From JAUQQI01 sp042408785 (lineage in GTDB: Bacteria; Chloroflexota; Dehalococcoidia; JAUQQI01): a stretch of DNA of 35,635 nt. This document shows positions 8,985-17,972 of the stretch, one piece after another. Where the stretch lies: contig JBHOQU010000008.1 of NCBI GenBank assembly GCA_042408785.1, forward strand, positions 1 through 35,635. The letters are read 5' to 3'. The translations under genes were made by a program, and so were the position numbers. Under the pieces are notes generated by a model that worked only from the letters and a program-made list of their open reading frames with translations, made no database searches and was not told where the DNA came from. Within the stretch, counting starts at the first letter, position 1. Every line of letters begins with the position of its first letter.

Positions 8985-10208
8985 CTACGTAGTATACACG
9001 CTGTTGAGGCGGACATATTCCTCGGTGAGGTCGGAAGACCAGGCCACCGCCTGGTAGGGCCCCAGGTCAAGGTCCACGGTAATCTCCACCTCCGCCGAAG
9101 CCAGGTACCCACGGGCGGCCTCCCGGTCGAAGGGGACCGGCCGGCCGTCCCGAAAGAGGGTGAACCCTCCCAACCTGATGACCAGCCGGCCCTCATCAAC
9201 GTCCGCGCCGCTGGCCCCCAGGGCGGCCACCACCCGGCCCCAGTTGGGGTCCCGGCCGTAGACGGCGGCCTTTAGGGATACCGAACTGGCGATGGCCCGG
9301 GAGGCCTGCCGGGCTTCGGCCGGAGAGCGGGCGCCCCTGACCGTCACCTGGATCAGGTGCTGGGCCCCCTCCCCATCCCGGACGATCTCCTTGGCCAGGT
9401 AAAGGCACACTTCCCCCAGGGCGGCCCGGAAGGCCCCGGCCAGGGGGCTTTCGGGCCCGACCGGTCCCAACCCCGACCGGCCGTTGGCCAGCAGGAAGAC
9501 GGTGTCGCTGGTGCTCATGTCCCCGTCGACGTCGATCTGGTTGAAGGTGACCTCCACGGCCTCTCGGAGGCACCCCTGCAAGAAGGTCGGCTCCACGGCC
9601 AGGTCGGTGGTGATGAAGGCGAGCATGGTGGCCATGTTGGGGTGGATCATCCCGGCCCCCTTGGCCGCCCCCCCGATCCGGAAGCTGCCGGCGCCGGTCC
9701 AGACCTCAAAGGCGACCTCCTTGGTTCGGGAGTCGGTGGTGGTGATGGCCTTGGCAAAGTCTGCCCCGCCCTCCCGGGTCAAACTGATGTTGGGGACGGC
9801 CGCCCGGATCCGGTCCATCGGAAGCTGGGTGCCGATTACACCGGTGCTGGCAACCAGCACCTCCATGGGGTCGATGCCCAGCTTCCGGGCGGCCAGCTGG
9901 GTCATCTCCAGGGCGTTGTGCAGGCCCTCCTCGCCGGTGGCCACGTTGGCGCAGCCGCTGTTGACGATGACGGCCCGCACCGGCCGGCCAATCCTGGCCC
10001 GGGAAACCTTGACGGGCTGGCCCGGAATCCGGCTGGTGGTGAAGGTTCCGGCCGAGTCGGCCGGGGCCTCGCTGTAGAGCAGGCCCAGGTCCAGCTTAAA
10101 GGCCGCATGCTCCCCTTTGATGCCGGCGTAAGTGGCCCCGGCCAGGAAGCCGGCGGCCGCCGTCACCCCCCACCCCGGCAGCTTTTCGAGCCTGAACGTT
10201 TCGGTCAT
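8985..10208 (-). CDS. argJ: Glutamate N-acetyltransferase / ornithine acetyltransferase
   Basis: ArgJ moves the acetyl group from acetylornithine to glutamate, making arginine synthesis cyclic. The 407-residue precursor is self-cleaved at the Ala-Thr bond of the motif GMIHPNMATML, here between A193 and T194; Thr194 becomes the catalytic nucleophile of the beta chain. Further family motifs are VNSGCAN (82-88), STGVIG (121-126) and the C-terminal SVYTT ending. The ATG has a GGAGG ribosome site seven bases upstream and follows argC by 16 bases. Whether it is bifunctional (also using acetyl-CoA) cannot be settled from sequence; no argA-like gene is seen in the window. Confidence 0.94.
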   Translation of the reverse strand: MTETFRLEKLPGWGVTAAAGFLAGATYAGIKGEHAAFKLDLGLLYSEAPADSAGTFTTSRIPGQPVKVSRARIGRPVRAVIVNSGCANVATGEEGLHNALEMTQLAARKLGIDPMEVLVASTGVIGTQLPMDRIRAAVPNISLTREGGADFAKAITTTDSRTKEVAFEVWTGAGSFRIGGAAKGAGMIHPNMATMLAFITTDLAVEPTFLQGCLREAVEVTFNQIDVDGDMSTSDTVFLLANGRSGLGPVGPESPLAGAFRAALGEVCLYLAKEIVRDGEGAQHLIQVTVRGARSPAEARQASRAIASSVSLKAAVYGRDPNWGRVVAALGASGADVDEGRLVIRLGGFTLFRDGRPVPFDREAARGYLASAEVEITVDLDLGPYQAVAWSSDLTEEYVRLNSVYTT

Positions 10209-10224
10209 GGCATCCTCCGGTCTC

Positions 10225-11253
10225 TTAAGGGTAAAGGGCGGCCTGCTTCAAGCCCAGGGTTTCCGGAAAGCCGAACATCACGTTCATGTTCTGGACCGCC
10301 TGGCCGGCGGCCCCCTTCACCAGGTTGTCCAGGCAGGAGACGACGATGAGCCGGTTGGTCCGGTGGTCGACACAGGGGTAGACGATGCAGTCGTTGTTGC
10401 CCAGGGTGTGCTTGGTCTGGGGCGGTGTTGAGGCGACCTTAACGAAAGGCTCCCGGCCGTAGTAGTCCAGGTAAAGCTCCCGCAGGCGGCGGTTGGCCGC
10501 GGCCGGGTCGCCCAGGTCCTGTTTTAAGGGGGCGTAGCAGGTGGCCAGGATGCCCCGGGTCATGGGAATCAGGTGGGGCACGAAGGTCACGGCCAGGTTC
10601 GGTCCGGCCACCGGCCCCAGCTCCTGAAGGATCTCGGGCAGGTGGCGGTGGCCCTTGAGGCCGTAGGCCTGGACGTTTTCGTTGACTTCCGAGAAATGGG
10701 TAAAAAGGCTCAGGCTCCGGCCCGCGCCCGAAACCCCCGACTTGGCGTCGGCGATAATCTGTCCGTCGATGACACCCTCCTTCAGGGCCGGGTAAAGCCC
10801 CAGGATGATGCAGGTGGGGTAGCAGCCGGGGTTGGCCACCAGCCGGGCCGAGGCCACCTCGGCCCGGTGAAGCTCGGTGAGGCCGTAAACGGCCTCTTCC
10901 AGAAGCCTGGGGGCCGGGTGGGGGGTCTCGTACCACTCCTCGTAGGTCTGGGGCGAGCGGAGCCGAAAGTCGGCGCTGATGTCCACCACCCGGATGCCCC
11001 GCTCCACCAGGGGGGCCACAGCCTCGGCGCTGGCCTTGTGGGGCAGGGCCGAGACCACGAAGTCCACATCCCCGAGCTCCGGCTCAATGGTGAGGTCCAG
11101 TTCGGCCAGGTGGGGGAAGACGTCCCCCAGCTTCTGCCCGGCGGCGCTCCGGCCGGTGACGGAGGTTATGCGCACCTCCGGGTGGGACAGTAAGATCCGC
11201 ACGGTCTCAGCCCCGGCGTAACCGGTAACGTTGAGGATGCCGACCCTTAACAT
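10225..11253 (-). CDS. argC: N-acetyl-gamma-glutamyl-phosphate reductase
   Basis: NADPH-dependent reduction of acetylglutamyl phosphate to the semialdehyde, third step of arginine synthesis. The Rossmann start is VGILNVTGYAG. The catalytic cysteine is C144 in ANPGCYPT, and the histidine is in GHRHLPEI (about 201-208). The 342 residues match the family. The start is the ATG at 11253: GGAGG lies five bases before it, whereas the in-frame GTG at 11259 falls inside that ribosome site. The ribosome site overlaps the stop of the preceding M24 peptidase gene, so the two are tightly coupled. Confidence 0.94.
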   Translation of the reverse strand: MLRVGILNVTGYAGAETVRILLSHPEVRITSVTGRSAAGQKLGDVFPHLAELDLTIEPELGDVDFVVSALPHKASAEAVAPLVERGIRVVDISADFRLRSPQTYEEWYETPHPAPRLLEEAVYGLTELHRAEVASARLVANPGCYPTCIILGLYPALKEGVIDGQIIADAKSGVSGAGRSLSLFTHFSEVNENVQAYGLKGHRHLPEILQELGPVAGPNLAVTFVPHLIPMTRGILATCYAPLKQDLGDPAAANRRLRELYLDYYGREPFVKVASTPPQTKHTLGNNDCIVYPCVDHRTNRLIVVSCLDNLVKGAAGQAVQNMNVMFGFPETLGLKQAALYP

Positions 11254-11255
11254 GA

Positions 11256-12407
11256 TCACCTCCCGATAAGGACGACCTCTTCCTGGACCGGGGTGGTCAC
11301 CTCCGGGCCGTTGGGACCCAGGTAAACGTTTATCTCCGAGCGGACCCCAAAGTCGTCGAAGTAGAGGCCCGGCTCGATGGTAAACCCGAGGCCGGGAATG
11401 AGGGCCCGGGTATCGTGGGTTTCGTAGTCATCCAGGTTCGCCCCCCTGCCGTGGACCTCCCGACCCAGGTTGTGGCCCAGGCGGTGGGTAAAGTGGGCCC
11501 CGAAACCCCGCTCGGCCACCAGGTTCCGGGCCACCCGGTCCACCTCCCAGCCCTCAACCCGCCGCCCCGCCCCCCAGGCCTCGTGAAGAAACTTGAGGGC
11601 CAGGTCCCGGGCGGCCCTGACCAGGTCGAAGGCCTCCCGGTACCGGGCCGGAACCTCCCGACCGGCATACCCAACCCAGGTGATGTCGGCGTAGACCCCG
11701 CCCGGCCGCCGGGCCCACAGGTCAATGAGCACCCAGTCCCCGGCCGATATCGTCGCCCCAGACCCGGTCGGCTCGTAATGGGGGTCGGCCGAGTGGACGT
11801 TGACCGAAACGTTAGGGCCCGAATCAGTTTCCAGGCCGGCGGCCTCAAACTCCCGCCGGATGAACCCCACCACATCCCCCTCGGCAACCCGACCCAGGTT
11901 TTCGCCGATGAATTCAAAGGCCCGAAGGACGACCCGGCCCAGCTCCCGGGCGGCCAGGCAGTGTCCGGCCAGGTCCGTCTCCGTCCAGCGGGCGAAAAGC
12001 TCCTGGTAAAGGTCGGCCGAGGACGAAATTTCAAAGCCCAGGGAAGTCAAAAACTCGAAGGTCCCGGCGTCCACGTAAGACATGGTGGGAAGCGCCCCGC
12101 CCGGCGAATACTCCATCAGGACCCGACGCCCGCCGGGAAAGAGGCCCCTAAGAACGTCCGCCAGCTCGCCCCGGTCGCAGTAAACCCGCCGCTCCAGGCC
12201 GGCGAACCCACCGGCATCCACCCGGTGGACCACCAGCACCGGCTCCCCCTCGGCCCTGAAGGCCAGAAAGGCCCGACGGGTGCCGCCGGTCCGGCCCATC
12301 AGCTCAGCGAAGACCGGGTTAAGCCCCCGGAAATCGTAAACCAGCCAGCCGGCAACGCCCCGTTCGGAAAGATAGGCCCGGATTCGGGCAGTCACTTGCG
12401 GGTCCAA
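11256..12407 (-). CDS. M24-family peptidase (Xaa-Pro aminopeptidase/dipeptidase type)
   Basis: A 383-residue pita-bread metallopeptidase. The five metal ligands are all present: D229 (VLIDLW), D241 (YADIT), H312 (HRLGHNLG), E345 (TIEPGLY) and E358 (RSEINVY). Residues 1-135 form the creatinase-type N-terminal domain and about 145-383 the catalytic domain. It probably removes N-terminal residues before proline or cleaves X-Pro dipeptides in the cytoplasm; the exact specificity is not visible. The start is a TTG at 12407 with GGAG eight bases upstream; GTG at codon 5 is an alternative. It is the first gene of the arg operon, two bases from argC, an unusual leader for arginine genes. Confidence 0.85.
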   Translation of the reverse strand: MDPQVTARIRAYLSERGVAGWLVYDFRGLNPVFAELMGRTGGTRRAFLAFRAEGEPVLVVHRVDAGGFAGLERRVYCDRGELADVLRGLFPGGRRVLMEYSPGGALPTMSYVDAGTFEFLTSLGFEISSSADLYQELFARWTETDLAGHCLAARELGRVVLRAFEFIGENLGRVAEGDVVGFIRREFEAAGLETDSGPNVSVNVHSADPHYEPTGSGATISAGDWVLIDLWARRPGGVYADITWVGYAGREVPARYREAFDLVRAARDLALKFLHEAWGAGRRVEGWEVDRVARNLVAERGFGAHFTHRLGHNLGREVHGRGANLDDYETHDTRALIPGLGFTIEPGLYFDDFGVRSEINVYLGPNGPEVTTPVQEEVVLIGR

Positions 12408-12434
12408 GGGCAGACTCCGGGTCCGGTCCAGGCC

Positions 12435-12454
12435 GGGGCGGGATAACCCGCCCC
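12435..12454. repeat. Perfect inverted repeat in the arg-operon leader
   Basis: GGGGCGGG and CCCGCCCC flank a four-base loop (ATAA on the + strand), giving an eight-pair GC stem. It lies in the untranslated leader of the minus-strand operon, about 28 bases upstream of the TTG start of the M24 peptidase. Neither strand has a U-run after it, so it is not a standard intrinsic terminator. It could be an operator, an RNA stem controlling translation, or a structural element. Confidence 0.6.
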
Positions 12455-12549
12455 CTGGGAATGGGATTTAGGTCAGACAGGGTCGTCCCAAAGGGCACTC
12501 CCGAAGGCTTGGGTTAAGGGCCGGGCCGAAAGAACGGGCTTACAATGGG

Positions 12550-12578
12550 ATGATATAATACCGGCGGATAGCTGTCAA
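12550..12578 (-). promoter_or_regulatory. Predicted sigma-70-type promoter for the M24-argCJB-UPF0182 operon
   Basis: Reading the minus strand, a perfect TTGACA (12578-12573) is followed by a 17-base spacer and TATCAT (12555-12550), one mismatch from the -10 consensus. Transcription would begin near 12543 and give a leader of about 136 bases before the TTG start, containing the 12435-12454 hairpin. The -10 box overlaps that of the divergent glycyl-tRNA synthetase promoter by two bases. Confidence 0.75.
12551..12559 (+). promoter_or_regulatory. Predicted extended -10 promoter for the glycyl-tRNA synthetase operon
   Basis: TGATATAAT is a perfect TGn plus TATAAT extended -10 element. No good -35 hexamer lies 16-18 bases upstream, which is tolerated by extended -10 promoters. 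Transcription would begin near 12566 and give a leader of about 57 bases, too short for a T-box riboswitch, a common control of this gene in Bacillota. Confidence 0.65.
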
Positions 12579-12622
12579 TTTGCCCGGAAGCAAAGCGGGC
12601 CTTCGGAAAGCAGGGCCGCCCG

Positions 12623-13927
12623 ATGGTTGTGGATTTAATGGATAAAATTGTATCCCTTGCCAAGCGGCGAGGGTTTATTTTCCCGAGCGCCGAAATTTAC
12701 GGCGGCTTGAGCGGCGTCTGGGACTATGGCCCGCTGGGGGTGCTCTTAAAGAACAATATCAAGGCCGCCTGGTGGCGGGCCATGGTCCAGGAGCGGGACG
12801 ACGTCGAAGGGCTCGACTCGGCCATCCTGACCCATCCGATGGTCCTGAAAGCCTCCGGCCACGTGGACACCTTTGCCGACGCCCTCGTCGAGTGCAAGCG
12901 CTGTCACGTCCGCTTCCGGGCCGACCAAATCGGGGATGCCTGCCCGGAGTGCGGCGGCCGGGAGTTCACCGAGCCCCGAATGTTCAACACGATGTTCAAG
13001 ACCTATTTCGGGCCGGTGGAGGAGGAGGCCGCCATCGTCTACCTGCGGCCCGAGACCGCCCAGGGCATCTTTGTCAACTTCCTCAACGTCCTCAACACCA
13101 CCCGGCGCAAGCTCCCCTTCGGCATCGCCCAGATCGGCAAGGCCTTCCGGAACGAGATCACCACCGGCAACTTCATCTTCCGGGACCGGGAATTCGAGCA
13201 GATGGAGCTGGAATACTTCGTCAAGCCCGGCACCGACGAGGAGTACCACCGGTACTGGGCCCAGGAGCGGCTTAACTGGTATATCCGCTACGGGATAAAG
13301 GCCGAGAACCTGCGCCTCCGGGCCCTGCCCCCGGAAGACCTGGCCCACTATTCTAAGGCCACCGTGGAGGTCGAGTACCGCTTCCCGTGGGGCTGGGCCG
13401 AGCTGGAGGGGATCGCCAACCGGACCGACTACGACCTGCGCCGCCACTCGGAGTTCAGCGGCAAGGACCTGACCTATTACGACGAGGAGACAGGCCAGCA
13501 CGTCACCCCCTACGTCATCGAGCCGTCGGCCGGGGTGGACCGGGTCACCCTGGCCTTTATGCTGGACGCCTACGACGAAGAGCCGGACAAGGAGGGGATC
13601 CGGGTCATCCTCAGGTTTCACCCGGCCATCGCCCCCATCAAGGTAGCCGTCCTGCCCCTGAGCAAGCGGGAGCCCCTGATCCGGGTGGCCAGGGAGATCC
13701 ACCGGGAACTACGCAGGTACTGGGTTGTGGACTACGATGAGACCCAGTCCATCGGCCGGCGCTACCGGCGCCAGGACGAGGTGGGCACCCCCTACTGCGT
13801 CACCGTCGACTTCCAGACCCTGGAAGACAACGCCGTCACCATCCGGGACCGGGATACCATGGCCCAGGTCCGGGTTCCCATTCCGGAGCTGCGGGCGGCC
13901 CTCGCCGAAAGGCTCGACACCCCCTAG
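12623..13927 (+). CDS. glyQS: Glycyl-tRNA synthetase, alpha2 type
   Basis: Class II synthetase charging tRNA-Gly, 434 residues, the single-chain type shared with archaea, eukaryotes and many Gram-positives rather than the two-subunit GlyQ/GlyS type. Visible: PSAEIYGGLSGVWDYGPLG near the N-terminus (21-39), a four-cysteine zinc site (C91, C94, C107, C110), RPETAQGIFVNF, motif 2 FRNEI...REFEQMELEYF (175-199) and motif 3 IEPSAGVDR (299-307). The C-terminal anticodon-binding domain begins near 335. The ATG at 12623 is the longest start; an ATG five codons later (MDKIVSLAKRRGF) also matches the family, and neither has a strong ribosome site, so the start is uncertain by 15 bases. Confidence 0.95.
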   Translation: MVVDLMDKIVSLAKRRGFIFPSAEIYGGLSGVWDYGPLGVLLKNNIKAAWWRAMVQERDDVEGLDSAILTHPMVLKASGHVDTFADALVECKRCHVRFRADQIGDACPECGGREFTEPRMFNTMFKTYFGPVEEEAAIVYLRPETAQGIFVNFLNVLNTTRRKLPFGIAQIGKAFRNEITTGNFIFRDREFEQMELEYFVKPGTDEEYHRYWAQERLNWYIRYGIKAENLRLRALPPEDLAHYSKATVEVEYRFPWGWAELEGIANRTDYDLRRHSEFSGKDLTYYDEETGQHVTPYVIEPSAGVDRVTLAFMLDAYDEEPDKEGIRVILRFHPAIAPIKVAVLPLSKREPLIRVAREIHRELRRYWVVDYDETQSIGRRYRRQDEVGTPYCVTVDFQTLEDNAVTIRDRDTMAQVRVPIPELRAALAERLDTP

Positions 13928-13933
13928 GCGGCC

Positions 13934-15247
13934 GTGTTCCGGGTCGTCCACTTCTCCGACCTGCACCTGGGGGTCGAAAACTACGGCCGCCTCGACCCGA
14001 CAACGGGCCTCTCGACCCGGGTCGGGGATTTTTTAAAGGCCTTCGACGCCGTCGTCGACTACGCCGTCGCCGAGCAGGTCGACCTGGTCCTCTTTACCGG
14101 GGACGCCTACAAAAACCGGGACCCCTCCCCAACCCTCCAGCGGGAGTTCGCCCGCCGGGTCGTCCGCCTCCGGGAGAGCCGGATCCCCATCTTCCTGCTG
14201 GTGGGCAACCACGACGTACCCCTGGCCAGCGGCCGGGCCACCACCCTGGACATCTTCCACACCCTGGCCCTTCCCGGCGTCTACGTGGGCAACCGGCTCG
14301 ACCTTTACCGGGTTGAGACCAGATCCGGCCCCATCCAGGTCGTGGCCGTCCCCTGGCTTTCCCGCCACCGGGTCTTCGGCCGGGACGACCTCCGGGATAA
14401 GCCCATCGAGGAGATAAACCGGGCCCTGCTGGAATGGGCCCTGGCCCGGCTGGAGGAAGCCGCCGCCCGGCTGGACCCGGACCTTCCGGCCATTCTGGCC
14501 GTCCACGGGGTGGTGGCCGGGGCCGAGCCCGGCAGTGAACGCAACCTGATGCTGGGCAACGAGTACACCTGGGCCCAAAGCCACCTGGCCCGACCGGAGT
14601 TCTGCTACGTCGCCCTCGGTCACGTCCACCGCCACCAGGTCCTGCGCCGGGCTGACCCGCCCCTGGTCTACGCCGGCAGTCTTGAGCGGGTGGACTTTTC
14701 GGAGGAGCGGGAGGAGAAGGGCTTTGTCCTGGTCACCATCGACCGGGACGCCGCCGGGAAATGGGCGGCCCGCTTCGAATTCAAGCCGGTTCCGGCCCGC
14801 CGGTTCTTAACCATCGACGTCACCGTTCGCTCCAACCGCCCCACCGAGGAGGTCCTGGAGGCCCTCGAGGGCCAGCCCATTGCCGACGCCGTCGTCCGGC
14901 TGCGGATAACCATCCCCCACGAGCTGCAGCCCCTACTGGACCTGGCCGCCATCCGCCGGGCCCTTAGGCCCGCCAAATACGAGGTCATCAACCGAATACC
15001 TATCGGCCGGCCCCGGCCGGCCCTCACCCTGCTATCCTGCCCCAACTGCCGCCGGGAGTACCAGCTGGTGGAGGCGGTGGACCGGCGCTGTCCGGAGTGC
15101 CAGGCCGAGCTGGTCTACCACGAGCTTGACCCCATTCGGGCCCTGGAACTCTACCTCTCCAAGCAGAACGTTCCCCCCGAGCGGCGTAGCCGCCTGCTGG
15201 AGCTAGGTCGGCAGCTCTTTAAAGAAGTTAGCGGCGAAATGGTATAA
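13934..15247 (+). CDS. SbcD/Mre11-like DNA repair exonuclease with inserted zinc ribbon
   Basis: A 437-residue metallophosphoesterase of the SbcD/Mre11 nuclease family. The metal-binding motifs are intact: D9 and H11 (DLHLG), D57 (FTGD), N92-H93 (GNHD), H191 (VHG) and H230/H232 (GHVH). A capping domain covers about 280-355. A four-cysteine ribbon follows (C369, C372, C386, C389; CPNC and CPEC), then a helix-rich end (DPIRALELYLSK) like the normal SbcD C-terminus. The ribbon is thus inserted beside the region that in Mre11 binds Rad50. The start is a GTG seven bases after the glyQS stop, with no strong ribosome site. No SbcC/Rad50 gene is in the window. The 3' end contains the predicted guaB promoter. 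Confidence 0.8.
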   Translation: MFRVVHFSDLHLGVENYGRLDPTTGLSTRVGDFLKAFDAVVDYAVAEQVDLVLFTGDAYKNRDPSPTLQREFARRVVRLRESRIPIFLLVGNHDVPLASGRATTLDIFHTLALPGVYVGNRLDLYRVETRSGPIQVVAVPWLSRHRVFGRDDLRDKPIEEINRALLEWALARLEEAAARLDPDLPAILAVHGVVAGAEPGSERNLMLGNEYTWAQSHLARPEFCYVALGHVHRHQVLRRADPPLVYAGSLERVDFSEEREEKGFVLVTIDRDAAGKWAARFEFKPVPARRFLTIDVTVRSNRPTEEVLEALEGQPIADAVVRLRITIPHELQPLLDLAAIRRALRPAKYEVINRIPIGRPRPALTLLSCPNCRREYQLVEAVDRRCPECQAELVYHELDPIRALELYLSKQNVPPERRSRLLELGRQLFKEVSGEMV

Positions 15248-15248
15248 T
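15240..15248 (+). promoter_or_regulatory. Predicted extended -10 promoter for guaB
   Basis: TGGTATAAT is a perfect extended -10 that overlaps the stop codon (TAA, 15245-15247) of the SbcD-like gene. No strong -35 is seen; TTTAAA-like sequence lies about 19 bases upstream. It would let guaB be expressed independently of the upstream two genes, with a leader of about 70 bases. Confidence 0.5.
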
Positions 15249-15324
15249 CGTTAAAAAACTGCGGCGGTGAATCTCAACCCTGCCCCGGGCCACCCTGAAA
15301 TCCCCGCCTGGAAGGAGCGAAACC

Positions 15325-16796
<1,472 letters not shown>

Positions 16797-16800
<4 letters not shown>

Positions 16801-17927
16801 GGAAGCCCTGCCTCCGGCCCCGGCCCCCTGGAACCGCCGGCCAGCCCCCGCTCCACCAGGGCCAGGAACTTCCGCTTAAATTCGGCCGTATCGAACTGCC
16901 GGGCAAAGGCCCGGAGGGCGGCCGGGTCGAACTCCTCGGGCCGGAAGGCGGCCAGCGTCTCCGCCAGGGCCTCCGCCGTCTGCTCCCGGAAGAGGACCCC
17001 GGTCCGGCCTTCGATAACCGTGTCTAGGGCGCCCCCGGCGGCGTAGGCGATAACCGGCCGTCCGCTGGCCATCGCCTCCACCGGAACGATTCCGAAGTCC
17101 TCCTCGCCTGGGAAGATGAGGGCCCGGCACCGGGCCATGAGATCCGCCACCTGCTCCGTGGGCAGCCGGCCCAGGAACTTCACCGTCGGGCCGGCCATCC
17201 GCTCCAGCCGGGGTCGGTCCCGCCCCTCCCCCACCACCAGCAGGGGCACCCGCCGCCGGCTGGCGGCCTCAACGGCCAGGTCCACCCGCTTGTAAGGGAC
17301 GAGCCGGGAAACCACCAGAAAATAGTCCTCAAACCGGTCGGCGGGCCTGAACCGGTCCGTCTCCACCGGGGGGTGAAGGAGCCAGGCTTCCCGCCGGTAA
17401 ATCCGGCGAATCCGCCCCACCACGGCCCGGGAGATGCCGATGAAGTAGTCCACCCGCTGAGCCGCCGCCGCATCCCAGACCCGAAGCAGGCTTATCAGGG
17501 GCCGCAGGAGGACCCGAAGGACCGGGCCGACAGCCTCCCGCTCCACGTAGGCCTCAAAGTTCCAGAGAAACCGTGGGGGCGTCAGGCAGTAGTTTATATG
17601 GCAGGCATCGGCCCGGACCAGAACCCCGTGGCAGAAGCCGCTGCTGTTGGAGATGACCAGGTCGAATTCGGAGAGGTCAAAGCTGTCAAAGGCGAGGGGG
17701 TATAGGGGCAGGTACCACTGATGGTGGCGGGTCACCCCGGGGAGGGCCTGCATAAAAGAGGTGATAATCTTCCAGTTTCGGTATTCGGGGGGCATGGCTT
17801 TCGGGTCGAAAATGGAGGTGAAAACCGGGGCGTCGGGGAAGAGGTCGTGGAGCACCTCCAGGACCCGCTCGGCCCCCCCGTACTGGTTGAGCCAGTCGTG
17901 GACGATGGCGACCCGCTTCGGCCTCAT
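16797..17927 (-). CDS. GT4-family glycosyltransferase
   Basis: A 376-residue GT-B glycosyltransferase of family 4, of the group resembling O-antigen or exopolysaccharide mannosyltransferases. The N-terminal half starts with VAIVHDWLNQYGGAERV (6-22). The donor-binding half has VVSRLVPYKRVD (205-216), GEGRDR, and the E-x7-E motif in EEDFGIVPVEAM (E276 and E284). It probably transfers a sugar from a nucleotide donor to a lipid-linked or surface glycan; donor and acceptor are unknown. It lies 45 bases downstream of the LysM/M23 peptidase gene and may be co-transcribed. A TATACT sequence also sits shortly upstream of the ATG, without a clear -35. The name rests on fold motifs only. Confidence 0.82.
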
Positions 17928-17972
17928 CCGGGCCTAAAGTATAGCAGGCCCGCGGTCTCTGAAAGCCGGCCG

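Noticed and set aside
8985..9199. N-terminal extension of argB to 9199
   Set aside because: The added residues lie inside argJ and look like shifted-frame translation. The ATG at 8971 has a ribosome site and the normal N-terminus.
14027..14036. T-run (GATTTTTTAA) as a terminator
   Set aside because: It is inside the SbcD-like coding region and no GC hairpin precedes it.
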